DNA from: CAYFTL01 sp964346145
Lineage (GTDB): Bacteria; Bacillota; Clostridia; Christensenellales; Aristaeellaceae
Length of the DNA stretch: 64,000 nucleotides
Direction: 5' to 3'
Assembly: GCA_964346145.1 (NCBI GenBank)
Contig: CAYFTL010000006.1
Location: 10,768 to 74,767 of the forward strand
This document shows positions 55,105 to 63,105 of the stretch, one piece after another. The translations under genes were made by a program, and so were the position numbers. A model generated the notes under the pieces. That model had not been told where the DNA came from. It ran no database searches and saw only the letters and a program-made list of their open reading frames with translations. Positions within the stretch are counted from its first letter, which is position 1, and each line of letters opens with the position of its first letter.

Positions 55105-55609
55105 AGTATACTCCTTTTTGTTTATTATTCAAACAGTTATTTCGGTATAGATCAATTCTAGCTACCGATCGTCTTCTCCTGCCCACACTAATCGGAGCAT
55201 ATATCCAATCGAAATTCAGCGAGAAAAACTGCCTACAAATTCTGATCCTTGCAATAACCCACAAAAACCGCTATACTCTAAATATACTAAAGAACATCAA
55301 AGATCATTTTTAGCAAACAAGAGAGGTGAGCACGGGTGGACAGTAGTTATGGGTCGCGATTGATGACGATTTTGCAAGCAAGTATACTTTCGTTTTCCAG
55401 CAAACCAATATTGCCCAACGGTTGCCCGTGCGCCTGGATGTGAATTCTGCGCCCGAGTAACGCATTTATATTTGTGTTTGTAAAACATCGTTATGTGTTG
55501 ACCAAAACTGCCGTTCCATGTTTGATTATGCCAAACAAGGGACAACAGCCCGTCAAGCTTTAACGGTGTTTTTTGTTGCGTTTTAGTATCCGGCAAGGAG
55601 GGATTTTAA
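55105..55609. other. Non-coding interval
   Basis: No supported gene. A minus frame at 55297-55596 could encode 99 residues but shows no domain or ribosome-binding site; a plus frame with several stops also runs through. The promoter of the small membrane protein probably lies at its right end. Confidence 0.45.
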
Positions 55610-55918
55610 ATGAATATCTACTGTATTATATTTGGTTTGGTTTGCGCTGCCCTAGCCGTCGCTTTCGCACGAAACATCGCTCCCAATTGGATCAAGGGTT
55701 GGCGCGAAACCCCGGATGAAGTGAAGGCGACCATACGCATGGATCGCCTGAGCAAAAACGTCGCCGGCATATTCCTGATTTTGGCCATCATACTGTTGTC
55801 GGCCGGATTTCGGCCCGCTTTTCTTGATAAGGCCTTTGTCTGGTGCATGGCTTTCTGGTTTGCATTAACCTTTTTGGATATACAGTTTATACGCAAGTCG
55901 CGCCGCTACAAAAAATAA
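55610..55918 (+). CDS. Small three-helix membrane protein (DUF3784-like)
   Basis: A 102-residue protein with three predicted membrane helices (about 3-22, 50-68 and 76-95) and a basic tail. Length and spacing resemble DUF3784 membrane proteins of Bacillota, whose function is unknown. AAGGAGGG is 7 nt before the ATG. It is the nearest upstream gene to mgtA, about 265 nt away. Confidence 0.65.
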   Translation: MNIYCIIFGLVCAALAVAFARNIAPNWIKGWRETPDEVKATIRMDRLSKNVAGIFLILAIILLSAGFRPAFLDKAFVWCMAFWFALTFLDIQFIRKSRRYKK

Positions 55919-55991
55919 GTCCGTACATTTTAACAAAAATTACTGCCGAAAGGCGTTTACATAACAATCAACAGAAGGAGGAGCATGGCAA

Positions 55992-56117
55992 ATGGAAGCC
56001 AAACCCAAAAGCGGACAAAGTCGCGATGACATACACCCCCCTGGGCCTAGAAACTGCCCAAGCGATTGTTTTAGCATGGCTGTAAAGCATACATTTGCTT
56101 TGCTGCATCGGCTATAA
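55992..56117 (+). CDS. Candidate leader ORF upstream of mgtA
   Basis: A 41-codon frame (starting MEAKPKSGQSR, with an HPPGPR stretch) behind AAGGAGGAG at 55975-55983. It ends 67 nt before the mgtA start. In enterobacteria mgtA is controlled by a short proline-containing leader peptide (MgtL); the proline cluster here invites the comparison but there is no sequence homology that I can show. An overlapping ATG at 55985 gives a 14-residue peptide. Confidence 0.3.
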   Translation: MEAKPKSGQSRDDIHPPGPRNCPSDCFSMAVKHTFALLHRL

Positions 56118-56183
56118 ACGATTGTTACGTGGAGTGAATGTCTTGCTTCCGCTCATCATTTTTTGAAGAGGAGGTATAGACCG

Positions 56184-58937
56184 ATGTACACCAACCACAA
56201 GAAAGCAATTTTAGAACAAGCACAGCAAATCGAACAAACCAAAACCAGAATTGCCCTGGCCGCCACAAATCCTATTGAACAGGTGTTTGAAAAACTAAAC
56301 ACTTCGGTGGATGGGTTAACCGATCAGCAGATAAAGGACAACCGCGAACGATACGGCGACAATAAGGTTACCCACGAAAAGAAAAAGTCGCTAGGCAAGC
56401 GCCTATTTGAAGCCTTTATCAATCCGTTTACCATCGTCCTATTGGTTCTGGCCATCGTTTCTACGGTCACAGATATTCTGTTTCCAATTTTTTGGCTGCA
56501 TACACCAAGCGAGGCCGAACCGTTAACCGCAATCATTATTCTGACCATGGTTGCCATTTCAGGCAGCCTCAGCTTTGTGCAAGAGACCCGATCTGGCGAT
56601 GCCGCCGAAAAACTGCTAGACATGATTACCACCACCAGCACAGTCGACCGGATAGATGGAAAACTTCAGGAAATTCCCCTTGAAGACGTGGTGGTGGGCG
56701 ATATCATTCACCTATCAGTAGGCGATATCATTCCAGCCGATGCCCGCATTTTTACCGCCAAAGACTTTTTTGTCAGCCAATCTTCGCTGACCGGCGAAAG
56801 CGAACCCATCGAAAAAAGCCCGCATCCTTATGCGCAAGATGCCGAATCCATTACCGATTACACCAGCATCGCCTTTATGGGCAGCAGCGTAATCAGCGGC
56901 AGCGCCACAGCCGTGGTCGTTGCCGTGGGAGACGATACCCTGTTCGGATCCATGACCTCATCGGTAGCCGGCGAAGCAGTTGAAACCAGTTTCACCCAGG
57001 GTGTAAACGCAGTCTCCTGGGTGCTGATACGCTTTATGTTGGTCATGGTGCCCGTGGTGTTTGTAATAAACGGATTGACCAAGGGCAATTGGTTGCAGGC
57101 TTTCTTGTTTGCAATTTCCATAGGCGTTGGGTTGACTCCCGAAATGCTGCCTATGATCGTCACCACCTGTTTGGCCAAGGGCGCCACATCCATGTCCAAG
57201 AAAAAAACCATCGTGAAAAACTTGAATTCGATTCAAAACTTTGGCGCGATGGACATCCTGTGTACCGACAAAACCGGCACCTTGACCCAGGACAAAGTGG
57301 TGCTTGAATACCACATGGACGTTATGGGCAAGGAAGATGCCCGGGTGTTGCGCCACGCTTATTTGAATAGCTATTTTCAAACCGGTTATAAAAACCTGAT
57401 GGATTTGGCCATCATCAACAAGACTGAAGAAGAAGAAAGCGAAAATCCGCAGCTTACAGACCTTTCTGAAGTGTATGAAAAAGTGGACGAAATCCCCTTT
57501 GACTTCACTCGCCGGCGCTTGTCGACGGTTGTCGTCCATAAGCAAAGCGGAAAAACACAAATGGTCACCAAGGGAGCAGTAGAAGAAATGTTGTCCATCT
57601 GCAGCCATGTGGAATACGATAACCAGGTGGTTGAGCTGACCGAGGCGCTCAAGCAAGAAGTGCTAAACCGCGTCGACGAGTACAACGACGATGGTTTCCG
57701 GGTGATTGCGGTGGCTCAAAAGACCAATCCCTCACCTGTAGGCGCCTTTAGCGTACAGGATGAAGCCAACATGGTGCTCATAGGCTATTTGGCTTTTCTT
57801 GATCCACCTAAGGAGTCTACCGCCGAGGCCATACGCACCTTAAAGCACCACGGCGTAACCACAAAAATTCTTACCGGGGACAATGATAAAGTCACCCGCA
57901 ATGTGTGTAAACAGGTTGGACTCAAAATCAACAATCTGCTGCTGGGCAGCGATGTGGAACAGATGAGCGATGCCGAGCTGGCCATTGCCGCCGAGCAGAC
58001 CGACGTGTTTGCCAAAATGTCCCCCGATCAAAAGGCTCGAGTGGTTTCTGTGCTGCGAACAAGCGGCCATGTGGTAGGCTTTATGGGCGATGGAATCAAC
58101 GATGCCGCTGCAATGAAGTCCTCCGACATCGGCATTTCGGTGGACAATGCAGTGGATATTGCGAAAGAGTCTGCCGACATTATATTGTTGGAAAAGGATC
58201 TGTTGGTTTTGGAAGAAGGGATCATAGAAGGGCGAAAAACCTACGCCAATATGATCAAGTATATCAAGATGACCGCTTCTTCCAACTTCGGAAATATGTT
58301 TTCGGTGTTAGCGGCATCGGCGCTCCTGCCTTTTTTGCCCATGATGAGCGTGCATTTGATCATCTTGAATTTGATTTACGACCTATCCTGTGCCGCTATT
58401 CCCTGGGACAATGTGGATGAAGAATACCTAGCTGTGCCGCGCAAATGGGACGCTTCCTCGGTTGGCAGCTTTATGATTTGGATCGGGCCTACCAGCTCAT
58501 TTTTCGACTGGCTCACCTATTTGTTCATGTATTTCTTCTTCTGCCCCACCTACGTTTCCGGCGGCATCACCTATAACGATCTGATCAACCATTTTAGCGG
58601 CGTCCAACTGACGCAGATGCAGGATGCATATGTGGCCATGTTCCAATCAGGTTGGTTTGTCCAATCCATGTGGAGCCAAACGCTGGTTATTCATATGATC
58701 CGCACGCAAAAGATTCCGTTTATTCAAAGCCGGGCATCGGTCCCGGTCTACCTGCTGGGGTTCATGGGCATTGCAGCCCTTACCATTATCCCCTACACAG
58801 GATTCGGCGCAATGCTGGAATTGGCTCCGCTGCCCGCGAGCTATTTCATGTTTTTAATCCCCTGTATCCTTTTGTACATGGTGCTTACCACCAGCGTAAA
58901 AAAGGCGTACATAAAACGATACGGCGAATTGCTGTAG
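56184..58937 (+). CDS. mgtA: Magnesium-translocating P-type ATPase
   Basis: A 917-residue P-type ATPase of the MgtA/MgtB type that drives Mg2+ into the cell. Key motifs: actuator LTGESEP, phosphorylation site DKTGTLT, nucleotide-binding segment, and hinge GDGINDAAAMK. About ten helices flank them. I start at MYTNHKK, 8 nt after GAGGAGG; a TTG seven codons earlier overlaps that site. The gene is followed after 19 nt by a small membrane protein and preceded by a possible leader ORF, so Mg2+-dependent control is plausible. Confidence 0.95.
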   Translation: MYTNHKKAILEQAQQIEQTKTRIALAATNPIEQVFEKLNTSVDGLTDQQIKDNRERYGDNKVTHEKKKSLGKRLFEAFINPFTIVLLVLAIVSTVTDILFPIFWLHTPSEAEPLTAIIILTMVAISGSLSFVQETRSGDAAEKLLDMITTTSTVDRIDGKLQEIPLEDVVVGDIIHLSVGDIIPADARIFTAKDFFVSQSSLTGESEPIEKSPHPYAQDAESITDYTSIAFMGSSVISGSATAVVVAVGDDTLFGSMTSSVAGEAVETSFTQGVNAVSWVLIRFMLVMVPVVFVINGLTKGNWLQAFLFAISIGVGLTPEMLPMIVTTCLAKGATSMSKKKTIVKNLNSIQNFGAMDILCTDKTGTLTQDKVVLEYHMDVMGKEDARVLRHAYLNSYFQTGYKNLMDLAIINKTEEEESENPQLTDLSEVYEKVDEIPFDFTRRRLSTVVVHKQSGKTQMVTKGAVEEMLSICSHVEYDNQVVELTEALKQEVLNRVDEYNDDGFRVIAVAQKTNPSPVGAFSVQDEANMVLIGYLAFLDPPKESTAEAIRTLKHHGVTTKILTGDNDKVTRNVCKQVGLKINNLLLGSDVEQMSDAELAIAAEQTDVFAKMSPDQKARVVSVLRTSGHVVGFMGDGINDAAAMKSSDIGISVDNAVDIAKESADIILLEKDLLVLEEGIIEGRKTYANMIKYIKMTASSNFGNMFSVLAASALLPFLPMMSVHLIILNLIYDLSCAAIPWDNVDEEYLAVPRKWDASSVGSFMIWIGPTSSFFDWLTYLFMYFFFCPTYVSGGITYNDLINHFSGVQLTQMQDAYVAMFQSGWFVQSMWSQTLVIHMIRTQKIPFIQSRASVPVYLLGFMGIAALTIIPYTGFGAMLELAPLPASYFMFLIPCILLYMVLTTSVKKAYIKRYGELL

Positions 58938-58956
58938 ATAGAAAGGAGCGATCGAT

Positions 58957-59151
58957 ATGACTTTAAACAACATCTACACAAAAATTTTCGGATCGACACA
59001 GTGGCATGGCTTGAGCATGAATTTTTGGTTCGGATTGGCCCTGTGTGCCGCAGCAATGCTGGCCATGAACATCATTCTTTGGCGGCTCCCCGCTAAGCAA
59101 TCGAATGATGCCGAAGAAGAAAATGATCCTCCTTCATGGAGTTATCTTTAA
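58957..59151 (+). CDS. Small single-helix membrane protein downstream of mgtA
   Basis: A 64-residue protein with one strongly hydrophobic segment (about 22-44) and an acidic C-terminal tail (DAEEENDPPS). AAAGGAG lies 8 nt before the ATG, and the gap to mgtA is 19 nt, so it is very likely co-transcribed with it. Size and context suggest a regulatory subunit or stabiliser of MgtA, like the unrelated MgtS and MgtR of enterobacteria; this is inference. No known family was recognised. Confidence 0.8.
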   Translation: MTLNNIYTKIFGSTQWHGLSMNFWFGLALCAAAMLAMNIILWRLPAKQSNDAEEENDPPSWSYL

Positions 59152-59168
59152 TTTAGCCAAATAAATAA

Positions 59169-59216
59169 GATACAGCGTTTTGATTCGACAGTCAGGAAAA
59201 TCAAAACGCTGTATCT
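59169..59216. terminator. Hairpin between the mgtA unit and radC-like gene
   Basis: GATACAGCGTTTTGATT and AATCAAAACGCTGTATC form a 17-bp perfect stem with a 12-to-14-nt loop. The two genes converge here. The U-tracts are weak. Confidence 0.75.
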
Positions 59217-59225
59217 TCAAACCAA

Positions 59226-59936
59226 TCACATTAACCAACGAAAAAACAAACTCTCCGGCGCTTCCTGTTGCGCCACTAAATGCCCTTGAATGCGCATGCT
59301 GAGATGACTCTCCTGGTTGATCAACAGGAAATCAATCAATTGAACGTTTATGGAAGAAAGAAATCTGCCGAGCGCACGCACCTGATTAAAATGGGCTTCA
59401 ACAAAACGCAGCTCATTTTCAAAACATACCCAAACCAAATGATATATATGCTGGGTAACACAAATCTCTGCCAACCGACGCATGCGTGCATCGTCACTCA
59501 TTAATGGAGCTAACATCAACGATGCCAGCAGCTCACCCGCGCTGCCCAGGCAAAAAGCCATGTCTTTCGCCGATCGATTTTCCACAGAGGAGATTCTGGT
59601 CAATCGGACAGCCGCCTCCACATTCGTAATCAGGACCGGAGTCCTATCCTCTAAAGTCGAATAAGTTCTAACCTGTTGCTCGATGGTCTTTAGGAAGATA
59701 GCTGCCTTTGGCCCCATCATTGGAAACTCTGTCAGTTCTTCCACATTGGCATTTAACACATTTTGCAAAGAGCCAAAATGATCCACCAGTGCATGGGCAA
59801 GGGGATTTACGTTTCGCCTCGGGATTACATAGCTCAATAGCAGTTCCAGCACTTCGTGAGGCTGAAAATTGTCCAATCCTTCGGTTTGCAGGCGCTGGCG
59901 CAAACGCTCGCGGTGTCCATGGTGCGGATGAGCCAA
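59226..59936 (-). CDS. RadC-like protein with degenerate JAB domain
   Basis: A 236-residue RadC relative. The N-terminal helix-hairpin-helix region fits (HGHRERLRQRLQTEGLDNF, FPMMGPKAAIFL). The C-terminal JAB/MPN domain keeps the overall length and secondary structure, but the metal-binding HNHPSG-D pattern is gone: the segment reads VWVCFENELRFVEAHF. It therefore should not bind zinc as canonical RadC does. It may be a DNA-binding protein or a decaying gene, though the frame is intact. Confidence 0.8.
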   Translation of the reverse strand: MAHPHHGHRERLRQRLQTEGLDNFQPHEVLELLLSYVIPRRNVNPLAHALVDHFGSLQNVLNANVEELTEFPMMGPKAAIFLKTIEQQVRTYSTLEDRTPVLITNVEAAVRLTRISSVENRSAKDMAFCLGSAGELLASLMLAPLMSDDARMRRLAEICVTQHIYHLVWVCFENELRFVEAHFNQVRALGRFLSSINVQLIDFLLINQESHLSMRIQGHLVAQQEAPESLFFRWLM

Positions 59937-60132
59937 GATACTCCCCCCCTTTAATCCATATGCAATATATTGTACCGCAGAAATGATTTTCCGACTACAG
60001 TTTATGGATATGTCTGTTAAAATAATAAAATTATTGTTTATTCAAAAAAGTTGCAGGAGTTTGGTTACATTGTGTTGAAGATGGCTAAGACAATGAGGGG
60101 AACAAAATGTTAAGATAAGGTGGAGACCAAGA

Positions 60133-60420
60133 ATGAACAAGCGCAAGTATACAATCAAACCACGTTTCGTGTTATTTTTAAATTTGTTGGTGTTGATTCT
60201 GTTTGCGATCATCTTTATGGGTGAACGCAATTTTATTCAGCAACAAGAAGCTACCATTACCCAATTAGAACAACAAACTTTAGAAATCGCCCATCAGAAC
60301 GAAACTTTGGAAGGGCAAATCGCTTTTACTGAAACTACCGAATATGTTGAAAGGGTGGCTCGCGAAGAACTCGGACTCATGAAACCGGGCGAAGTGCGCT
60401 ATATGACTATCAATCCGTAA
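60133..60420 (+). CDS. FtsB/DivIC-family septum protein
   Basis: A 95-residue bitopic protein: basic cytoplasmic N-terminus, one helix (about 12-30), a coiled coil (about 36-66, QQQEATITQLEQQTLEI) and the family motif YVERVAREELGLMKPGEVRY. Such proteins form the FtsB/FtsL (DivIC/FtsL) complex at the division septum. AAGGTGGAG precedes the ATG. Confidence 0.88.
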   Translation: MNKRKYTIKPRFVLFLNLLVLILFAIIFMGERNFIQQQEATITQLEQQTLEIAHQNETLEGQIAFTETTEYVERVAREELGLMKPGEVRYMTINP

Positions 60421-60609
60421 GAATCTTGATTTTGCCAACAACAATTGATAAGATTCGTTCAGTTTAAAAGAATCATTGGATAAGTGTATATTCATGCGTA
60501 TGCACAAAATTGTTTGAGCATTCTTGATCACACACCAGAGCAAAAAAAGAGCGACATAATCATCACAATATTCCCTATAACCCTGGATGGAATCATCGTT
60601 CATATTTAC

Positions 60610-60675
60610 TTATTCGGGAACTTTTCTGTACGCAGCAAGCAGTCCCCCAATTAATCCAAGAACATAAAAACCCAT
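60610..60675 (-). CDS. Candidate 21-residue hydrophobic peptide
   Basis: A very short minus frame, MGFYVLGLIGGLLAAYRKVPE, shown here as segments: MGFYVLGLIGGLL then AAYRKVPE. It has a glycine-rich hydrophobic core and a basic end, like small membrane peptides. AGGGG precedes the ATG by 4 nt, but that sequence is also part of the neighbouring hairpin. It may be a remnant of a longer gene or chance. Confidence 0.22.
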   Translation of the reverse strand: MGFYVLGLIGGLLAAYRKVPE

Positions 60676-60710
60676 AAAACCCCTGTAAACATTGTGTTTA
60701 CAGGGGTTTT
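60676..60710 (+). terminator. Intrinsic terminator
   Basis: AAAACCCCTGTAAAC and its exact complement form a 15-bp stem with a 5-nt loop, followed by GTTTTAT. It lies about 255 nt after the FtsB-like gene. The intervening 60421-60675 holds no confident gene. Confidence 0.85.
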
Positions 60711-60754
60711 GTTTTATATGCGTATATTTAGTATCGATACAGATACAGTCTTAC

Positions 60755-60773
60755 ACGTTTCCGCGTGAAACGT
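60755..60773. promoter_or_regulatory. parS-like/operator-like palindrome
   Basis: ACGTTTC-CGCGT-GAAACGT: 7-bp arms around 5 nt. The core is GTTTC-CGCG-TGAAAC; canonical parS has GTTTC-ACG-TGAAAC, so this differs by one inserted base and one substitution. It could also be an operator of the ABC sugar operon downstream. Confidence 0.4.
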
Positions 60774-60879
60774 TAAGTCAAGATATATATCATAGATAAA
60801 AAAGAACTGTCTTCAGTTTCTTTAAGGATGATTTAGGCATTCATTGCTGTCCACACTTGTAAGATTTATATATCCGGCG

Positions 60880-60910
60880 TTGACAATTGTTAATTATTGG
60901 TATGTATTAT
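60880..60910 (+). promoter_or_regulatory. Probable promoter of the LplB/YtcP operon
   Basis: TTGACA at 60880-60885 and TATTAT at 60905-60910, spaced 19 nt, in A+T-rich sequence about 130 nt upstream of the first permease start. The spacer is slightly long. Confidence 0.5.
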
Positions 60911-61039
60911 ATTAAAATCGTTGTGTGTTTGTGATGAGGATAGGAGTTAACACTGAAAATCAAGATCCGATCATTACGTTGACCGAAACAAAATCGCCTA
61001 GAATAGATTCGTAAAGGCTGTAGGAGGTGCACGCCGCTC

Positions 61040-62002
61040 ATGAATACTGATCGACGGCCCCAATCCCCTTTATCTGTTTGGAAAAGTGGAACTTTCAAAA
61101 AAAACCTGGCACTGACGACGATGGTACTACCGGGAGCACTATGGCTGTTGGTGCTTCGCTATCTTCCAATGTTTGGAATCGTGATTGCATTTAAGAACTA
61201 TTCCATTGTCAAAGGTGGATTTATTCCCAGTTTGCTGCAAAGCCAGTGGGTAGGCTTTAAGAATTTTGAGTTTCTCTTCACCACCAACGATGCATGGATC
61301 ATGATTCGTAACACGCTGGGATACAACATTGTGTGGATGCTCTTAGGCCTACTCATTTCCGTAAGCTTTGCCATTATGTTAAGTGAGATCCGTTTAAAAT
61401 TTGCCGCAAAGACATATCAAACTCTAATGTTTTTTCCACACTTTCTTTCTTGGGTGGTCGCAGGCTACTTTGTCTTTGCATTCCTCAGCAGCGATCGTGG
61501 ATTGATCAATGGAGTACTCCAATCACTGGGTTACGATAAGATCGATTGGTACATGACACCTGGTCCATGGCCATTTATCTTAACATTTGCTTCAATTTGG
61601 AAAGGCACCGGATATAACAGTGTGTTGTATTTGGCCGCGATCACAGGTATTGATCACACGCTTTATGAAGCATCGATGATCGATGGCGCTACAAAATGGC
61701 AACAAATTAAAAACATTACCCTTCCCCATTTAAAAACCATGATTATCATTCTGACGATCATGGCCATAGGCCGGATTTTTAGTGCAGATTTCGGCTTGTT
61801 CTACACAGTACCCCGCGACAGTGGACCGCTTTATCCGGTGACACAGGTGATAGATACATATGTTTACCGTGCGATGGTAAATATGCGCAAATACGACATG
61901 TCGGCAGCGGCGGGCTTGCTTCAATCAACGGTGGGGTTTGTATTGATTATGGTGACTAATCTCATTGTAAATAAAGTTGACAGCGACAGTGCGCTATTTT
62001 AA
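61040..62002 (+). CDS. LplB-type carbohydrate ABC transporter permease
   Basis: A 320-residue permease with six helices of the LplB family, which imports oligo- or polysaccharides. The opening GALWLLVLRYLPMFGIVIAF is typical and the EAA motif (YEASMIDGATKWQQIKNITLP) is intact. AGGAGG is 12 nt before the ATG. It is the first gene of a permease-permease-binding-protein operon; the ATPase is probably shared and encoded elsewhere. Confidence 0.93.
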   Translation: MNTDRRPQSPLSVWKSGTFKKNLALTTMVLPGALWLLVLRYLPMFGIVIAFKNYSIVKGGFIPSLLQSQWVGFKNFEFLFTTNDAWIMIRNTLGYNIVWMLLGLLISVSFAIMLSEIRLKFAAKTYQTLMFFPHFLSWVVAGYFVFAFLSSDRGLINGVLQSLGYDKIDWYMTPGPWPFILTFASIWKGTGYNSVLYLAAITGIDHTLYEASMIDGATKWQQIKNITLPHLKTMIIILTIMAIGRIFSADFGLFYTVPRDSGPLYPVTQVIDTYVYRAMVNMRKYDMSAAAGLLQSTVGFVLIMVTNLIVNKVDSDSALF

Positions 62003-62028
62003 ATAAGGAGAAAGGAGTACACGCTATA

Positions 62029-62958
62029 ATGAATGGGCAGAAAGCAAAGAAACAGCGGTTTGATCCCGGCCGCGTGTCTTGGTGGGCTGAAACGCTGTTT
62101 CATTTGGTGATCGGAGGCTTTGCACTCCTTTGTGTGTTGCCGTTTATTTTCGTAGTGATCATCTCCTTCTCATCGGAGGTATCGTTGGCACAACAGGGTT
62201 TTTCCTTTACGCCACTGGAATGGTCGGTGGAAGCATATAAGTATGTATTTAAAGCAGGAGACCAACTGTGGCGTTCTTACGGCGTTACCATTTTTATAAC
62301 CGTAGTGGGGACATTGCTCAGTTTGGCCATCACTGCGATGTATTCATATACGCTATTTAGAAAAGATTATAAGTTTCGAAAGTTTTTTACATTTTTTGCC
62401 TTTTTTACGATGTTGTTTTCCGGCGGCCTAGTTCCCACATATATGGTTTCTCGCAACGTTCTGGGGCTTTATGATAATATAGCGGCGCTGATCATTCCAC
62501 TGTTGGTAAGCCCGTATAACTTTATTGTGCTTCGAACTTTTTTCTCCTCATCAATTCCTGATTCGCTGATTGATTCGGCAGCGATCGATGGCAGTGGCGA
62601 GTACCGCACGTTGGTTCAAATTATTCTGCCGCTGGCGTTGCCGGGATTGGCAACGATCGGTCTGTTTACTGCGCTAGGCTATTGGAATGACTGGTTTACT
62701 GCGCTTCTTTACATCAACGACGAACAACTCTATCCCCTCCAATACCTGCTTCAGAAAATGGAGAAAAAGATCGACTTTGTCATTCAGAATTCTAAGAATC
62801 TGACCGGCCCGCAGATGAGCGAAGCCCTGCGCAGCATCCCGCGCGAAAGCACCCGAATGGCCTTTGTCGTCTTGGTAGTGGTGCCCGTTGCTTGCGTATA
62901 TCCTTTTTTTCAACGCTACTTCATCGCTGGTCTCACAGTGGGCGCCGTGAAAGGGTAA
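62029..62958 (+). CDS. YtcP-type carbohydrate ABC transporter permease
   Basis: A 309-residue permease with six helices, the partner of LplB. The EAA loop is IDSAAIDGSGEYRTLVQIILP. AAGGAGAAAGGAG precedes the ATG, 26 nt after the first permease gene. The C-terminal RYFIAGLTVGAVKG is characteristic of this family. Confidence 0.93.
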   Translation: MNGQKAKKQRFDPGRVSWWAETLFHLVIGGFALLCVLPFIFVVIISFSSEVSLAQQGFSFTPLEWSVEAYKYVFKAGDQLWRSYGVTIFITVVGTLLSLAITAMYSYTLFRKDYKFRKFFTFFAFFTMLFSGGLVPTYMVSRNVLGLYDNIAALIIPLLVSPYNFIVLRTFFSSSIPDSLIDSAAIDGSGEYRTLVQIILPLALPGLATIGLFTALGYWNDWFTALLYINDEQLYPLQYLLQKMEKKIDFVIQNSKNLTGPQMSEALRSIPRESTRMAFVVLVVVPVACVYPFFQRYFIAGLTVGAVKG

Positions 62959-63105
62959 CTTTTGAAAAAATCTGTCGACCGCGGCAACCCTAATAAAGGG
63001 TGGTGGTTTGATTATTGGTCAACAGTCTGTGTTTTAGACAATATTCTAAAATGTACCCGCTAGGAACAATTGCCAGAACCGCACATAAGATAAGGAGGAT
63101 CTCGT

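Noticed and set aside
55297..55596. A 99-codon minus frame before the DUF3784-like gene
   Set aside because: No ribosome-binding site, no domain, and composition unlike the neighbouring genes.
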